Position numbers and translations under genes: made by a program
Shown: in pieces, positions 9,168 through 19,700 of the stretch
Position numbering within the stretch: position 1 is the first letter of the stretch
Layout of the letters: every line of letters begins with the position of its first letter
The notes under the pieces: model-generated
Seen by the model: the letters and a program-made list of their open reading frames with translations, nothing else
Databases searched by the model: none
Told to the model about the DNA's origin: nothing
Assembly: GCA_024398495.1 (NCBI GenBank)
Contig: JAKSJA010000002.1
Location: 30,045-94,044, forward strand
Source: Bacteroidaceae bacterium
GTDB lineage: Bacteria; Bacteroidota; Bacteroidia; Bacteroidales; Bacteroidaceae
Direction of reading: 5' to 3'
Length of the DNA: 64,000 bases

Positions 9168-10001
9168 TTACTGAGCAGGTTTGGCATCAATAAGATCCAT
9201 GAACTGATCCAGTTTCGGAGTTATGATAATCTGTGTACGGCGGTTACGCTGCTGTCCCACTTCTGAATCATTGTCAGCAATAGGATTGTATTCTCCTCGA
9301 CCACCGGCTGTCATACGCTTAGGATCTACACCGAACTTGTTCTGCAGATACTGAACAACACTTGATGCACGCAGACAACTGAGGTCCCAGTTGTTACGGA
9401 TATTGGTACGACTGATCGGAACATTGTCCGTATTACCCTCAATGAGAACGTCATAATCCTTGTAATCAGTTATAATCTTTGAAATCTTTGAAAGGATTTC
9501 TTCTGCACGGCTACTGATTTCATAACTACCAGTCTTGTAGAGCATATTGTCATTAAGTGATATATATACCACTCCCTTCAATACCTGCACATCAACATCT
9601 TTCAGTTCTTCTCTTGACAGAGAACGTGTAAGGTTGTTGGTAAGAATGAGATTCAAAGAGTCTGATTTACTCTTCAGCTCCGTCAGATGACGGATATACT
9701 GATTGGATTCGTTAATCTGATCAACGAGTTTAGAGATGTTGACATTTGTCTCGCTGCCTGATTTGAGACTGTTGTCAAGAGAAGACTGCAATGCCTTATT
9801 GGCAGTGAGTAGAGTCTTCAGTTGATCTTCAAGACTGAGCACTCGTGCATTAGCCGCAGCGAGTTGTTCCTTAGTGTCCTGATAACTGCCCTGTAACTGT
9901 TTGTTTTCAGTTTGACAATTTTCCAACGCTTTTTTGCTTGCGCAAGAATTGAAACCTACGCAGCAAACAACTGTTAATACTAAAATACTTAACTTTTTCA
10001 T
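9168..10001 (-). CDS. OmpA-family lipoprotein with coiled-coil stalk
   Basis: A 277-aa lipoprotein. The signal peptide ends in lipobox FNSC (about residue 19). Residues of about 25-125 are Gln/Leu/Lys-rich with heptad character and should form a coiled coil. The C-terminal half (about 140-265) is an OmpA/MotB peptidoglycan-binding domain: IEGNTDNVPI, then NWDLSCLRASSVVQYLQ, then AGGRGEYNPIADND and QRNRRTQIII. The Asp and Arg that hold diaminopimelate are present (NWDLS, NRRTQ). It probably ties the outer membrane to peptidoglycan. The region before the gene contains a 12-bp palindrome (10025-10036). Confidence 0.88.
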   Translation of the reverse strand: MKKLSILVLTVVCCVGFNSCASKKALENCQTENKQLQGSYQDTKEQLAAANARVLSLEDQLKTLLTANKALQSSLDNSLKSGSETNVNISKLVDQINESNQYIRHLTELKSKSDSLNLILTNNLTRSLSREELKDVDVQVLKGVVYISLNDNMLYKTGSYEISSRAEEILSKISKIITDYKDYDVLIEGNTDNVPISRTNIRNNWDLSCLRASSVVQYLQNKFGVDPKRMTAGGRGEYNPIADNDSEVGQQRNRRTQIIITPKLDQFMDLIDAKPAQ

Positions 10002-10024
10002 GATTTTTTCTGTTTAATCAATTA

Positions 10025-10036
10025 TTAGACGTCTAA
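10025..10036. promoter_or_regulatory. 12-bp perfect palindrome upstream of the OmpA-like gene
   Basis: TTAGACGTCTAA is a perfect palindrome 24 bp upstream of the start codon at 10001. It could be an operator, but no regulator is identified and no -7 box is clear here. Confidence 0.3.
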
Positions 10037-10053
10037 AATATGTATTGGTTTAA

Positions 10054-12546
10054 TTACATCGCCCCATTATATGAATCCATCATATCCATCTGTTCCTCTC
10101 CGTTGTCATCACGTTGTGGTTTCTTTTGCTTCATATTACCAAAATTCCATGTGACAGTAAACATGACGTTACGACTGCCCCAGCGCATCTCCTGATGACG
10201 TTCAAAGCCCGTACCATAAGATACAGAAGTACGTTTGCGGGAATCCAACAAATCACGACAATTGACCGCCAACACCAGTTTCTTCTCAAATAGATTTTTT
10301 CGAAGTCCAAGGCTTACACCATAGTTTGAACGTGTGTATCCCTGTGCCGTTGCCTGACGGGAGTTGAGATTTCCTATTGCCTGTATTGTCAGATCCCAAG
10401 GAAGTATGAAATTGGCAATCATACGCGCATTCCAAGTAAACTTCTCCGTAGCATCTCCTGTAACCGTCTGGCCATCTATATCATAAGAGAATGCATCCAG
10501 TTTATAATAATACAGGTTCACAGTTGTCGTAAGGTCAAGCCACTTGCCGAAGCGGTCTTTGCCTATTATCTCACGACCCGTGCTCTGTGACTTTGCCACG
10601 TTGAACCAAGAGGCATACATCAGCCCATCTGCGGAACTCTGATAGTTTATCCTCTGCATGACGTCGGTAGTAGGACGGTAATAGGCACTTAGTGAAAGAG
10701 TATGCATCTGCCAGTTCTTGAGATAGTTGACTTCAAACGCCCATGTATATTCCGGATTCAGTTCCGGATTACCGTAGTTGATGATACTTGCATCACGTTT
10801 GTTTTTGAAACTATTCAACTGTCCTCCCCACGGACGGCGCAGACGACGTGTCACGTTGAGTTGCAAATCTTGACTGTTGCCCAACTCATAACTAAGGAAC
10901 AATGACGGGAATAATTGGAAATTATCTTTCTTGTAATCATTGTATAGACATTCTTGCCCAAGCATGTCTTTGTAATAGGATTCCGTAAACACTTTCCAGT
11001 ATTCGCCACGCAACCCTGCCTTTACCCCCAGATGACCAAACTTTGTTGTCAACGTTCCATACAAAGCATGTATGTCTTGGTTGTAGATAAAGCGGTTGTA
11101 CGCATCATAACTTTCTACAGCACCATCACCATTCCAGTTGTCAGCATCCCATTCCTCCTGCGGAGTATTCTCACGGTTGAAATCGCCGTTATATCCTGCT
11201 TCAAGACTCCAGCGGTCATTGAAACGTTTCACATAGTCTAAACGGGCTTCCCATGAGTGAGTACGTACATGCTGGGGAGTTGCCATATAATTATATAAGG
11301 TATTCTGAAAAACATCTTTGTATATGGTACTGTCACGGTACAGGGCATCATCATCATTATTCCATATATTATAACTGAGGTTAAAATCGAGAGAATGTTC
11401 CTCTGCAAAACGATGAGTATAACCTCCTTCAACATGCAGCATTCTCATATCACCGTCACCGCTGGAATGGCGGTACATGGTAGAGGTCTCAACAGGATTG
11501 TTTTCCTCCTTGTAATATCCGTTATGATATATGGCATCATTTCTATTATCACGTTTACCGAAAGAACCCATACTACTGAAAGAAATGTCATCCTTTTCGG
11601 TAGGGTGCCATGTCAGCCCAAATCGGGTGAATGTATTTTTCATTGCATGTCTTCCATTCTGTGTATAATTTTGAAAAGTATTGTTCAAGATCATATCTTG
11701 ATCAGAAAAACCACTGTTAGAACTCTGATGGCTACGGAAACCGAGGTTTGCAAAAACATCCAACACGCCACTGCTGTAATTGATGTTACCACCGACATTC
11801 CAACTTCCGCTGGTATTTCCACCAGCACGGACATTTCCATAATACCCAGCCTTACGGTCGCGTTTGAGGATGATATTGATGATGCCGGCACTACCTTCCG
11901 CACTGTACTTCGCTCCCGGATTTGTTATGACCTCGATCTTATCTATGCTCTCGGCAGGCATCTGCTGCAATATCTCTCCACGGTTTTCAGAGGTGAGTCC
12001 AGAAGGTTTGCCGTTTATCCACACCTCGACACTCGTACTTCCGCGTAGTGACACCTCGCCCTCTTGGTCCACTTCTACAGAAGGGATGTTTTCAAGCAAG
12101 TCGCTGGCACTACCTCCTGCCGCAGTAATAATCTGATCCGCATTGAAAGTCTTCTTATCCACATCAAGTCTTATCGTTGACTGTGAGCCTACTACGGTAA
12201 CCTCTTTCAACACCTGTGCATCTTCGGAAAGAAAGATAGTACCAACATCCAGATTTTTGTTCTTTGCTGAAAGGGTTATATTTTTCGTGTATGTACCATA
12301 ACCGACATAATTGGCTGTAAGCGTATAGGTACCATAGGAAATGCCAGTTATATTGAAGTTTCCTGAAGCATCTGTAATCTTTCCTTTATGATATTTTGTT
12401 GTACCTATTTGCGAAATGGTAACATTCACAAACTCCATGTTCTGGTTGTTTGCCTTATCCTTGACTTTTCCTTTGACAGACCCCTGCGCAAATGCAACAT
12501 ACACGTTGCACAGCAGAAATATCATCAATACTGAATATCTTTTCAT
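10054..12546 (-). CDS. TonB-dependent receptor, outer membrane β-barrel family with N-terminal carboxypeptidase-like domain
   Basis: 830 aa from the ATG at 12546 (MKRYSVLMIFLLCNVYVAFAQG, signal peptide); the reading from 12579 crosses the promoter. Residues of about 22-110 form a CarboxypepD_reg-like β-sandwich (GSVKGKVKDKANNQNMEFVNVTI). A plug domain follows (LDVDKKTFNADQIITAAGGSASDLLENIPSVEVDQEGEVSLRG, then PGAKYSAEGSAGIINIILKR). A barrel homologous to the outer membrane β-barrel family fills the rest. The C terminus (NGEEQMDMMDSYNGAM) is acidic and extends beyond the last barrel strand. No partner lipoprotein is adjacent. It may move peptides or metal chelates, but the substrate cannot be read from sequence. 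Confidence 0.85.
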   Translation of the reverse strand: MKRYSVLMIFLLCNVYVAFAQGSVKGKVKDKANNQNMEFVNVTISQIGTTKYHKGKITDASGNFNITGISYGTYTLTANYVGYGTYTKNITLSAKNKNLDVGTIFLSEDAQVLKEVTVVGSQSTIRLDVDKKTFNADQIITAAGGSASDLLENIPSVEVDQEGEVSLRGSTSVEVWINGKPSGLTSENRGEILQQMPAESIDKIEVITNPGAKYSAEGSAGIINIILKRDRKAGYYGNVRAGGNTSGSWNVGGNINYSSGVLDVFANLGFRSHQSSNSGFSDQDMILNNTFQNYTQNGRHAMKNTFTRFGLTWHPTEKDDISFSSMGSFGKRDNRNDAIYHNGYYKEENNPVETSTMYRHSSGDGDMRMLHVEGGYTHRFAEEHSLDFNLSYNIWNNDDDALYRDSTIYKDVFQNTLYNYMATPQHVRTHSWEARLDYVKRFNDRWSLEAGYNGDFNRENTPQEEWDADNWNGDGAVESYDAYNRFIYNQDIHALYGTLTTKFGHLGVKAGLRGEYWKVFTESYYKDMLGQECLYNDYKKDNFQLFPSLFLSYELGNSQDLQLNVTRRLRRPWGGQLNSFKNKRDASIINYGNPELNPEYTWAFEVNYLKNWQMHTLSLSAYYRPTTDVMQRINYQSSADGLMYASWFNVAKSQSTGREIIGKDRFGKWLDLTTTVNLYYYKLDAFSYDIDGQTVTGDATEKFTWNARMIANFILPWDLTIQAIGNLNSRQATAQGYTRSNYGVSLGLRKNLFEKKLVLAVNCRDLLDSRKRTSVSYGTGFERHQEMRWGSRNVMFTVTWNFGNMKQKKPQRDDNGEEQMDMMDSYNGAM

Positions 12547-12576
12547 GTTCTGATAATGATTCTCATTAAGAGCGTG

Positions 12577-12584
12577 CAAATTTA
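12577..12584 (-). promoter_or_regulatory. -7 box (TAAATTTG) of the second TonB receptor
   Basis: The minus strand reads TAAATTTG 30 nt before the ATG at 12546. The -33 element is not clear. Confidence 0.5.
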
Positions 12585-12712
12585 TGAAAGTTTAGGAAAA
12601 TAAAAAATTTTTGCCTTTGGTGACAAAAAGATATTGAAACATATTACGTTTTTTTTTGTTACTGTAAAAGAAATTAACAAATAAATTAGTTGGCGTTGTA
12701 AGCATTTTCCAC

Positions 12713-12720
12713 TAAATTTG
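12713..12720 (+). promoter_or_regulatory. -7 box (TAAATTTG) of the rlmL-S9 peptidase unit
   Basis: TAAATTTG lies 23 nt before the ATG at 12744. A TTGG about 20 bp upstream may be a weak -33 element. Confidence 0.55.
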
Positions 12721-12743
12721 CACCTTGAAATTATTAAGACATA

Positions 12744-14117
12744 ATGGAACAGACACTAATTGCCAAAACATTTATGGGACTTGAACCCGTTTTGGCACAG
12801 GAACTAAACGCATTAGGTGCGAAAGACGTACAAGAAGGACGCCGTATGGTCTCTTTTTCCGGTGACAAGGAGATGATGTATCGTGCAAATTTCTCTCTGC
12901 ACACAGCCATACGAATCCTGAAACCTATCAAAACATTCAAGGTTACATCTGCCGATGAAGTATATGAGGAGATAAAAAAAATTGATTGGGGTACATATCT
13001 CATTCAGGACAGGCAGTCTTCTTCATTGGGATCTTTTGCTGTTGACGCAGTGGTATATGGAGATGAGTTTCGTCATTCCAAATATGTCGCTTACAAAGTC
13101 AAGGATGCAATATGCGACCAGTTTCGTGAGAAATTAGGGAAACGCCCAAACATAAGTGTTGACAATCCCGATTTACGTATCCATATTCACATAGCGGAAG
13201 ATGAGGCTACACTCTGTCTTGATTCCAGCGGGGAGTCTTTGCACAAGAGAGGCTATCGTCAAGCGCAGGTGGAAGCACCACTGAATGAAGTGCTGGCAGC
13301 AGGTATGATAATGCTTACTGGATGGAAAGGCGATTGCGACTTCATAGACCCAATGTGTGGCTCTGGCACGATACTCATTGAGGCTGCATTGATAGCCCTG
13401 AACATGTCGCCTGGATTGTTCAGGAAAGAATACGCTTTCGAAAAATGGCCGGACTTTGATAGAGACTTGTTCGAAAAGATATATAATGACGACTCGCAGG
13501 AACGGGAGTTCAACCACAAGATATACGGCTACGACATAGATATGACTGCCGTACAAAAGGCTATTGCCAATGTGAGGTCTGCAGGGCTGACAGAGCATAT
13601 CAGTGTGGAACAGAAAGATTTCAAGGATTTTGAATACAATGGTCGGCAACAGAATTCCAAACATTGTGTTCTCGTCACAAACCCTCCTTATGGCGAGCGT
13701 ATCTCAACACAAAACCTTCTCAACACATACAAGATGATAGGAGAACGGTTCAAGCACCAGTTCATGGGGTGTGATGCATGGGTGCTGTCATACAGGGAAG
13801 ACTGTTTCGGGCAGATAGGTCTTCGTCCATCAATAAAATTCCCGCTTTATAATGGAAGTCTTGAATGTATGTTCAACAAATACCAGATTTTCGATGGCAA
13901 ACTGAAAAAATTCCGCCAAGAGGGTGGCAGCATAAAGACGGACGAGGAACGTCATCAGATGGCGAAAAGAAAGTTCAAAAGCAGGAAAAAACCTGATTTC
14001 ACAACAATGGAGAATGTAGGTGATGAAATCGGTAAGATACGCCTACAGCAATCTCACGACAGATGGAAACAGAAACAGTTTATCAAACGACAGTTGGAAG
14101 AGGACGATGAGATATAA
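12744..14117 (+). CDS. rlmL: THUMP-domain class I SAM-dependent rRNA methyltransferase (RlmL-like)
   Basis: 457 aa. It starts MEQTLIAKTFMGLEPVLAQEL, the typical N-terminal ferredoxin-like part, followed by a THUMP domain. The methyltransferase core has DFIDPMCGSGTILIEAAL (SAM-binding motif I) and LVTNPPYGERIS (the NPPY motif of base-amino methyltransferases). This matches the m2G2445 half of E. coli RlmL; the fused RlmK half found in enterobacteria is absent, as is normal in Bacteroidota. The C-terminal tail is Lys/Arg-rich. Its last 11 bases overlap the start of the peptidase gene, so the two are translationally linked. Confidence 0.88.
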   Translation: MEQTLIAKTFMGLEPVLAQELNALGAKDVQEGRRMVSFSGDKEMMYRANFSLHTAIRILKPIKTFKVTSADEVYEEIKKIDWGTYLIQDRQSSSLGSFAVDAVVYGDEFRHSKYVAYKVKDAICDQFREKLGKRPNISVDNPDLRIHIHIAEDEATLCLDSSGESLHKRGYRQAQVEAPLNEVLAAGMIMLTGWKGDCDFIDPMCGSGTILIEAALIALNMSPGLFRKEYAFEKWPDFDRDLFEKIYNDDSQEREFNHKIYGYDIDMTAVQKAIANVRSAGLTEHISVEQKDFKDFEYNGRQQNSKHCVLVTNPPYGERISTQNLLNTYKMIGERFKHQFMGCDAWVLSYREDCFGQIGLRPSIKFPLYNGSLECMFNKYQIFDGKLKKFRQEGGSIKTDEERHQMAKRKFKSRKKPDFTTMENVGDEIGKIRLQQSHDRWKQKQFIKRQLEEDDEI

Positions 14118-16041
14118 TTTCACATACAGACATATTGTCATTTTTCTTTGTCTATCTATTTTCATGACAACAGACATACAGGCTTCCGACAAGGCATCGC
14201 AGAAGAAATCATTTTCTCTGGAAGACCTCAATTTCGGTGGTACGAACTATAAGAATATGCGCCCTGCCAATATCAAATATTATTGGGAGGGAGATATCCT
14301 GAAAGAAGGTTCCGCTCCAGACAAACAAGATACTCGTTTTGAAATACGCAATCACAATGCGTTTGTTGACGGCAATCAGATAACAGAAGACGGTTGTCTG
14401 GATATTGTATATGGACAGGTCGTATATAGAAATGAGTTTGGAATTGAAAAAGGTATATTCTGGAGCAACAACAAAGAGATGGTGGCATTCTACCGTCTCG
14501 ACCAGAGCAAGGTTGCTGATTATCCGCAAGTAGATTACAACGGTCGTATTGCTGCTGTCACTCCTGACAAATATCCCATGGCAGGAGAAACCTCCCAGAA
14601 TGTTTCTATAGGTGTATATAATACGCGAGCAAAGAAACTCATCTATCTTGAAACAGGCGATGGAACCGACCGTTATTTCACCAATATATGCTGGTCGCCG
14701 GACGACAGGAAAATTTATCTCATGGAATTGAACCGTGACCAGACGGATATGACTCTTGATGAATACGATGCTGTTTCCGGAATGAAACTGCGAACACTGT
14801 ATTCAGAACATGATGATAAATACACAGAACCGGAACACCCTATCGCATTCCTGCCTTGGGACAGCAGTATGTTCATACTTCAAAGTCAGAGAGAGGGGTA
14901 TAACAGTTTGTATCTTTTCAAACTTACCGCCAAAGACTGTCATCTTGTAAAAAACTTGAAAAAAGACGATTTTATCGTTACTGACATGTATGGGTTCTGT
15001 AAGGAAGACAATACCATTATCATTCGTGCAGTAAAAAGCAACGAGATGAATTATGACCTTTATAAGATTAACATCAATACTGCCAAGTGGACAAAACTGA
15101 CAAAGACCTATGGCTTCCATAACGGTACATTGAGCGAAAGTGGAAAATACCTCCTCGACAACTATTCTGCACCTGACATACCGCGCTGCATAGAAGTGAT
15201 AAACACTGTCACAGGCAAAAGGGAGAGCAAATTCATGGCCAAAGACCCATGGGATGATTATGCCCAGCCCATCTTCAAAAGTGGAACGATAAAGTCCGCA
15301 GACGGAAATACGGATTTGTTCTACAGGATGGTACTGCCACCGGATTTCAGTCCTAAAAAGAAATATCCTACTGTCGTCTATGTCTATGGAGGTCCTCACG
15401 CACGGAGTGTCACAGCATCATGGCATTTCGGCTATCGCGGATGGGAACCATATATGGCACAGAAAGGATTTGTCGTTTTCATACTCGACAACAGAGGAAG
15501 TGCCGACAGGGGCAAAGATTTTGAACAGGTCACATTCCGTCATCTGGGACAGGAGGAGATGAAAGACCAGATTAAAGGCGTGGAGTTTCTCAAGTCGCTG
15601 CCTTTCATTGATGCCGAGCGGTTGGGAATACATGGATGGAGTTTCGGTGGATTCATGACAATCTCAATGATGCTCAATCATCCTGACCTCTTCAAGGTTG
15701 CCGTAGCAGGAGGTCCAGTCATTGACTGGAAATACTACGAGGTGATGTATGGAGAGAGATACATGGACACTCCACAGGCAAACCCTGACGGATACATACA
15801 GACCTCGTTGCTCGACAACAAAGTGGAAAACCTCAATGGAAAACTTCTCATCATCATCGGAGCAAACGACAAGACTGTACTTCCACAACATTCTTATCTG
15901 TTCCTCAAAGAGGCTGTTGACAATAACAAATCCATCGATTTCTTCGCCTATCCAGAAGAAGAACACAATATGAAAGGACACCGTTCCGTGCATCTGCACG
16001 AAAAGATAACCGACTATTTCACGGATTATCTCAAACCATAA
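14107..16041 (+). CDS. S9-family serine peptidase (dipeptidyl peptidase IV-like)
   Basis: 644 aa from the ATG at 14107, where the signal peptide MRYNFTYRHIVIFLCLSIFM begins; the in-frame ATG at 14020 lies inside rlmL. The N-terminal part is a DPPIV-type β-propeller. The C-terminal α/β hydrolase has HGWSFGGFM with the nucleophile at Ser512, the oxyanion region YVYGGPHARSV, LDNRGSADRG, the Asp region IIGANDKTVLP, and EEHNM with the catalytic His near residue 620. It probably removes X-Pro or X-Ala dipeptides in the periplasm. It is shorter than typical DPPIV (about 720 aa), the reduction falling in the propeller region. Confidence 0.9.
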   Translation: MRYNFTYRHIVIFLCLSIFMTTDIQASDKASQKKSFSLEDLNFGGTNYKNMRPANIKYYWEGDILKEGSAPDKQDTRFEIRNHNAFVDGNQITEDGCLDIVYGQVVYRNEFGIEKGIFWSNNKEMVAFYRLDQSKVADYPQVDYNGRIAAVTPDKYPMAGETSQNVSIGVYNTRAKKLIYLETGDGTDRYFTNICWSPDDRKIYLMELNRDQTDMTLDEYDAVSGMKLRTLYSEHDDKYTEPEHPIAFLPWDSSMFILQSQREGYNSLYLFKLTAKDCHLVKNLKKDDFIVTDMYGFCKEDNTIIIRAVKSNEMNYDLYKININTAKWTKLTKTYGFHNGTLSESGKYLLDNYSAPDIPRCIEVINTVTGKRESKFMAKDPWDDYAQPIFKSGTIKSADGNTDLFYRMVLPPDFSPKKKYPTVVYVYGGPHARSVTASWHFGYRGWEPYMAQKGFVVFILDNRGSADRGKDFEQVTFRHLGQEEMKDQIKGVEFLKSLPFIDAERLGIHGWSFGGFMTISMMLNHPDLFKVAVAGGPVIDWKYYEVMYGERYMDTPQANPDGYIQTSLLDNKVENLNGKLLIIIGANDKTVLPQHSYLFLKEAVDNNKSIDFFAYPEEEHNMKGHRSVHLHEKITDYFTDYLKP

Positions 16042-16042
16042 A

Positions 16043-16138
16043 AACTCTTCCTTCGACAAGCTCAGGAACCAACATTAAACTCTTAAACTCTTAAACCTTT
16101 AAACTTTTATACTTTAAACTTTTATACTTTAAACTCTC
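16043..16138. repeat. Intergenic REP-like sequence and TTTAAAC-type low-complexity repeat
   Basis: CTTCGACAAGCTCAGGAACC at about 16050-16070 is followed by a run of TTAAACTCTTAAACCTT-type units. This includes a perfect tandem duplication of AAACTTTTATACTTT (16101-16115 and 16116-16130). The run ends directly at the ATG of the next gene. Related runs occur at 32848-32895 and 48138-48178. Confidence 0.8.
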
Positions 16139-16582
16139 ATGGTGCAACTACTGATTGATTTTGGCTACTGGGGAATGCTTGTTGCAGCGTTTCTTGCAGG
16201 CAGTTTCATTCCATATTCATCAGAGGCTGTGATGGTAGCATTACAGGCGGCAGGTCTTGACCCCATACTGCTTGTTGTTTATGGAAGTATCGGAAACATC
16301 CTCGGAAGCATCTTCAACTATTATGTCGGGCGTTTTGCCGGAGCACAATGGGCAGTAAAATATCTTCATGTCAAACAGAAAAGTCTTGACAAGGCCACAG
16401 CGTACGTACGCGGTCATGGAGCATGGATGGGATTCTTCGCATTCATCCCTATCCTTGGCAGTGCCATCAGCATTGCACTCGGCATGATGCGTGCCAACCC
16501 TTTGATGTCATTCATCAGTTTTTCCATAGGAAAGATAATCCGCTATATCTTCCTTGTCCTCACTGCATCTGTCTTCATATAG
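16139..16582 (+). CDS. YqaA/DedA-type membrane protein (VTT family)
   Basis: A 147-aa small integral membrane protein with about four hydrophobic segments (residues 5-35, 41-65, 96-118 and 120-145). It matches the YqaA branch of the VTT/DedA family: EAVMVALQAAG, YGSIGNILGSIFNYYVGRFAG, and a FAFIPILGSAISIALGMMRAN loop. DedA relatives help recycle polyprenyl-phosphate or phospholipids, but YqaA proteins are not characterised. The 5' region is only low-complexity repeat, and no -7 box is seen nearer than the peptidase gene. Confidence 0.82.
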   Translation: MVQLLIDFGYWGMLVAAFLAGSFIPYSSEAVMVALQAAGLDPILLVVYGSIGNILGSIFNYYVGRFAGAQWAVKYLHVKQKSLDKATAYVRGHGAWMGFFAFIPILGSAISIALGMMRANPLMSFISFSIGKIIRYIFLVLTASVFI

Positions 16583-16619
16583 TTTTGCAAAATTAAAATC
16601 TAAAATAATTATATTATTT

Positions 16620-16651
16620 TTTGTTTCTGTCTTCGGTTTGCACTAAATTTG
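16620..16651 (+). promoter_or_regulatory. Promoter of the DUF2723-deacetylase-frr-rsgA-scpB block
   Basis: TTTG at 16620-16623, a 20-bp spacer and TAAATTTG at 16644-16651 match the Bacteroidota promoter consensus. The ATG follows at 16703. Confidence 0.7.
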
Positions 16652-16702
16652 CAGACGAATTATACAAAAGAACAGACATAAAAAAAAGTTTTATATAAAA
16701 AC

Positions 16703-19700
16703 ATGAATGATAAGACATACAGACTGGTGAACAATATCTTTGGATGGGTGGCTTTCATCGTTGCTGCCGTAGTGTATTGTTCTACTATTGAGCCGACAGC
16801 CAGTTTCTGGGACTGTCCAGAGTTTATTTCAACGGGGTACAAACTGGAAGTGGGACACCCTCCTGGGGCACCATTCTTTATGCTGACTGCAAATCTGTTC
16901 AGTCAGTTTGTAAGCGACCCTACGCAGGTGGCACGCATGGTGAACACTATGAGTGCTCTGTTGAGTGCTGCGTGCATCTTGTTCCTTTTCTGGACAATAA
17001 CGCATCTGGTGAAGAAACTGTTGGTAAACGAGGATAATGCCGAAGATGGTCTGACATTGGCAAAGACTATCGCCATCATGGGCAGCGGTATGGTCGGTGC
17101 CTTGATATACACTTTCAGCGACACATTCTGGTTCAGTGCTGTTGAGGGTGAGGTTTATGCTTACTCTTCTGCCTTTACGGCTGTGGTGTTCTGGCTGATA
17201 CTGAAATGGGAAAACCGTGCCGACCAACCTCACAGCGACAGGTATCTTATCCTCATCGCTTACCTGACAGGTCTTTCCATCGGTGTCCATCTGCTCAACT
17301 TGCTGTGTATCCCTGCCATCGTATTGGTATGGTTTTACAAGAGATATCCAGAGGCAAGTGTCAAGGGCAGTCTTTGTGCTCTCGCTGTGTCTGTCGTACT
17401 CATCGCGGCTGTATTGTATGGTATCGTGCCAGGCATCGTAAAGGTTGGTGGATGGTTTGAATTGCTGTTCGTCAACGTGCTGCACATGCCTTTCAATACA
17501 GGTCTCATCATCTATATCATCTGCGTTACGGCATGTGTGATATGGGCTATATACGAGACTTACGTTCAGAAGAGTCAAAAGCGTGAAAACATCAGTTTCA
17601 TCACCTCTATTGCCATGTTGGGTATTCCTTTCTATGGGCATGGTGCATGGGCTGTGGTCATCGGCATCATAGTGATTGCCTTGTTATGGATACTCGTCGT
17701 AAAGAAGTTCGGCGGCATACAGGTATTCACTTCGCGTGTCAAGAATACGGCATTGCTTGCCATGTTGATGATAATGATTGGTTATTCCACTTATGCTGTC
17801 ATAGTCATCCGTTCTTCTGCAAACCCTCCTATGGACCAGAATTCACCGGAAGACATCTTCACCCTTGGGGAATATCTCGGTCGTGAGCAATACGGCGACC
17901 GCCCTCTGTTCTACGGTCAGGCCTATACCTCTCAGGTAAAGTTGGAACAGCGGGGAAACATGTGCGTACCTGTCCAATCAAAGGGCGCGCCTGTATATCA
18001 ACGTAAGGACAAGGCTACTCCAGATGAGCGGGATTCTTATTTTGTTGTACGTACAAAAGACAAGTATGTGTATGCTCAGAATATGCTTTTCCCACGTATG
18101 CACGATGCTGCACACCGTGATGCTTACGAGAGTTGGATGGGTGGCGTAGATGGCTACGAGACTCCTTACGACCGTTGTGGAGAGAATATCATGGTAAAGG
18201 TGCCTACACAGATAGAAAACATACGCTTCTTCCTGTCTTATCAATGTAATTTCATGTACTGGCGTTACTTCATGTGGAACTTTGCAGGACGTCAGAACGA
18301 CATGCAGGGCAACGGAGAACTGGAACACGGCAACTGGTTGTCGGGTATTCCTTTCATTGACAATTTAAGACTCGGCAATCAGGATATGCTGCCTGATGAG
18401 TTGAAAGAAAATAAGGGACACAACGTGTTCTACTGTCTGCCACTGTTGTTAGGATTGCTGGGACTTTTCTGGCAGGCTTACCGTGGAAGACGGGGAATCC
18501 GTCAGTTCTGGGTTGTTTGTTTCCTGTTCTTCATGACGGGTCTTGCCATCGTGATATATCTTAACCAGACACCACAGCAACCGCGTGAACGTGACTATGC
18601 ATACGCTGGATCTTTCTATGCTTTTGCTATATGGTGCGGTATGGGGGTTGCGGCAATAATAAGTTGGATAAAACGCAGTCTGAAACCGTCAATGCTCAAC
18701 TGTCGTACGCTTACAGCAGTGGCAACGGTAATCTCTGTTGTCTGCCTTCTCGTGCCTATACAGATGGCATCGCAGACATGGGATGACCATGACCGTTCCG
18801 GACGTTATATGTGCCGTGATTTCGGACAGAACTACTTATCCACATTACCTGAAAATCAGTATCCTATAATATATACCAATGGTGATAATGACACATTCCC
18901 TCTGTGGTATAATCAGGATACAGAAGGGTTCCGTACTGATGCTCGTGTCTGCAATCTGTCGTACATACAGACAGACTGGTATATTGACCAAATGCGCCGT
19001 CCTGCATACGATTCTCCGTCATTGCCTATCACATGGAACAGACTGGAATACTGTGCTGGTACCAACGACTATATTGAAGTACGTCCGGAAGCAAAGCAGT
19101 CTCTCATAGACTTGTACAAGCAAAGTCCTGAAGAAGCAAAGAAACTGTTTGGTGACGAGCCATTCGAGTTGAAGAACATACTGAAATACTGGATAAGAAA
19201 TAAAGACGAGAATTATCATTACATTCCTACGGACACCATATTTATGACTGTTGACAAGGAAGCTGTCCGTAAGAGCGGCATGATGCTGGCAACGGAAGAG
19301 ATTCCTGACAAGATGGTAATATCACTTCACGGAAAAAGTATCCTGTACAAGGGCGACATAATGGTATTGGAAATGTTATCAAACTGCAACTGGACACGTC
19401 CTATATATGTTGCCGTGACAGTAGGTAGTGAGAATTACCTCAATCTTGGGGACAACACAATAAAGGAAGGTCTTGCGTCACGTATCACTCCTTTCACCAC
19501 CAACGTAGATGGCAATCCTGTAGAGGGTGTCAGGACGATAGATACAAAACGCATGTATGACAACCTCATGCACAAGTATAAATTTGGTGGTCTCGACTCT
19601 GGTAAAGATCTGTATCTTGATGAGACAATCATGAGGATGTGCTGGACCCATCGTCGTCTGTATGCTCTGTTGGCTCAGCAGTTGTATTTCGATGGTGAAA

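Noticed and set aside
14020-14106. Longer start for the S9 peptidase inside rlmL
   Set aside because: The extra residues are a shifted reading of rlmL, and the signal peptide starts at 14107.
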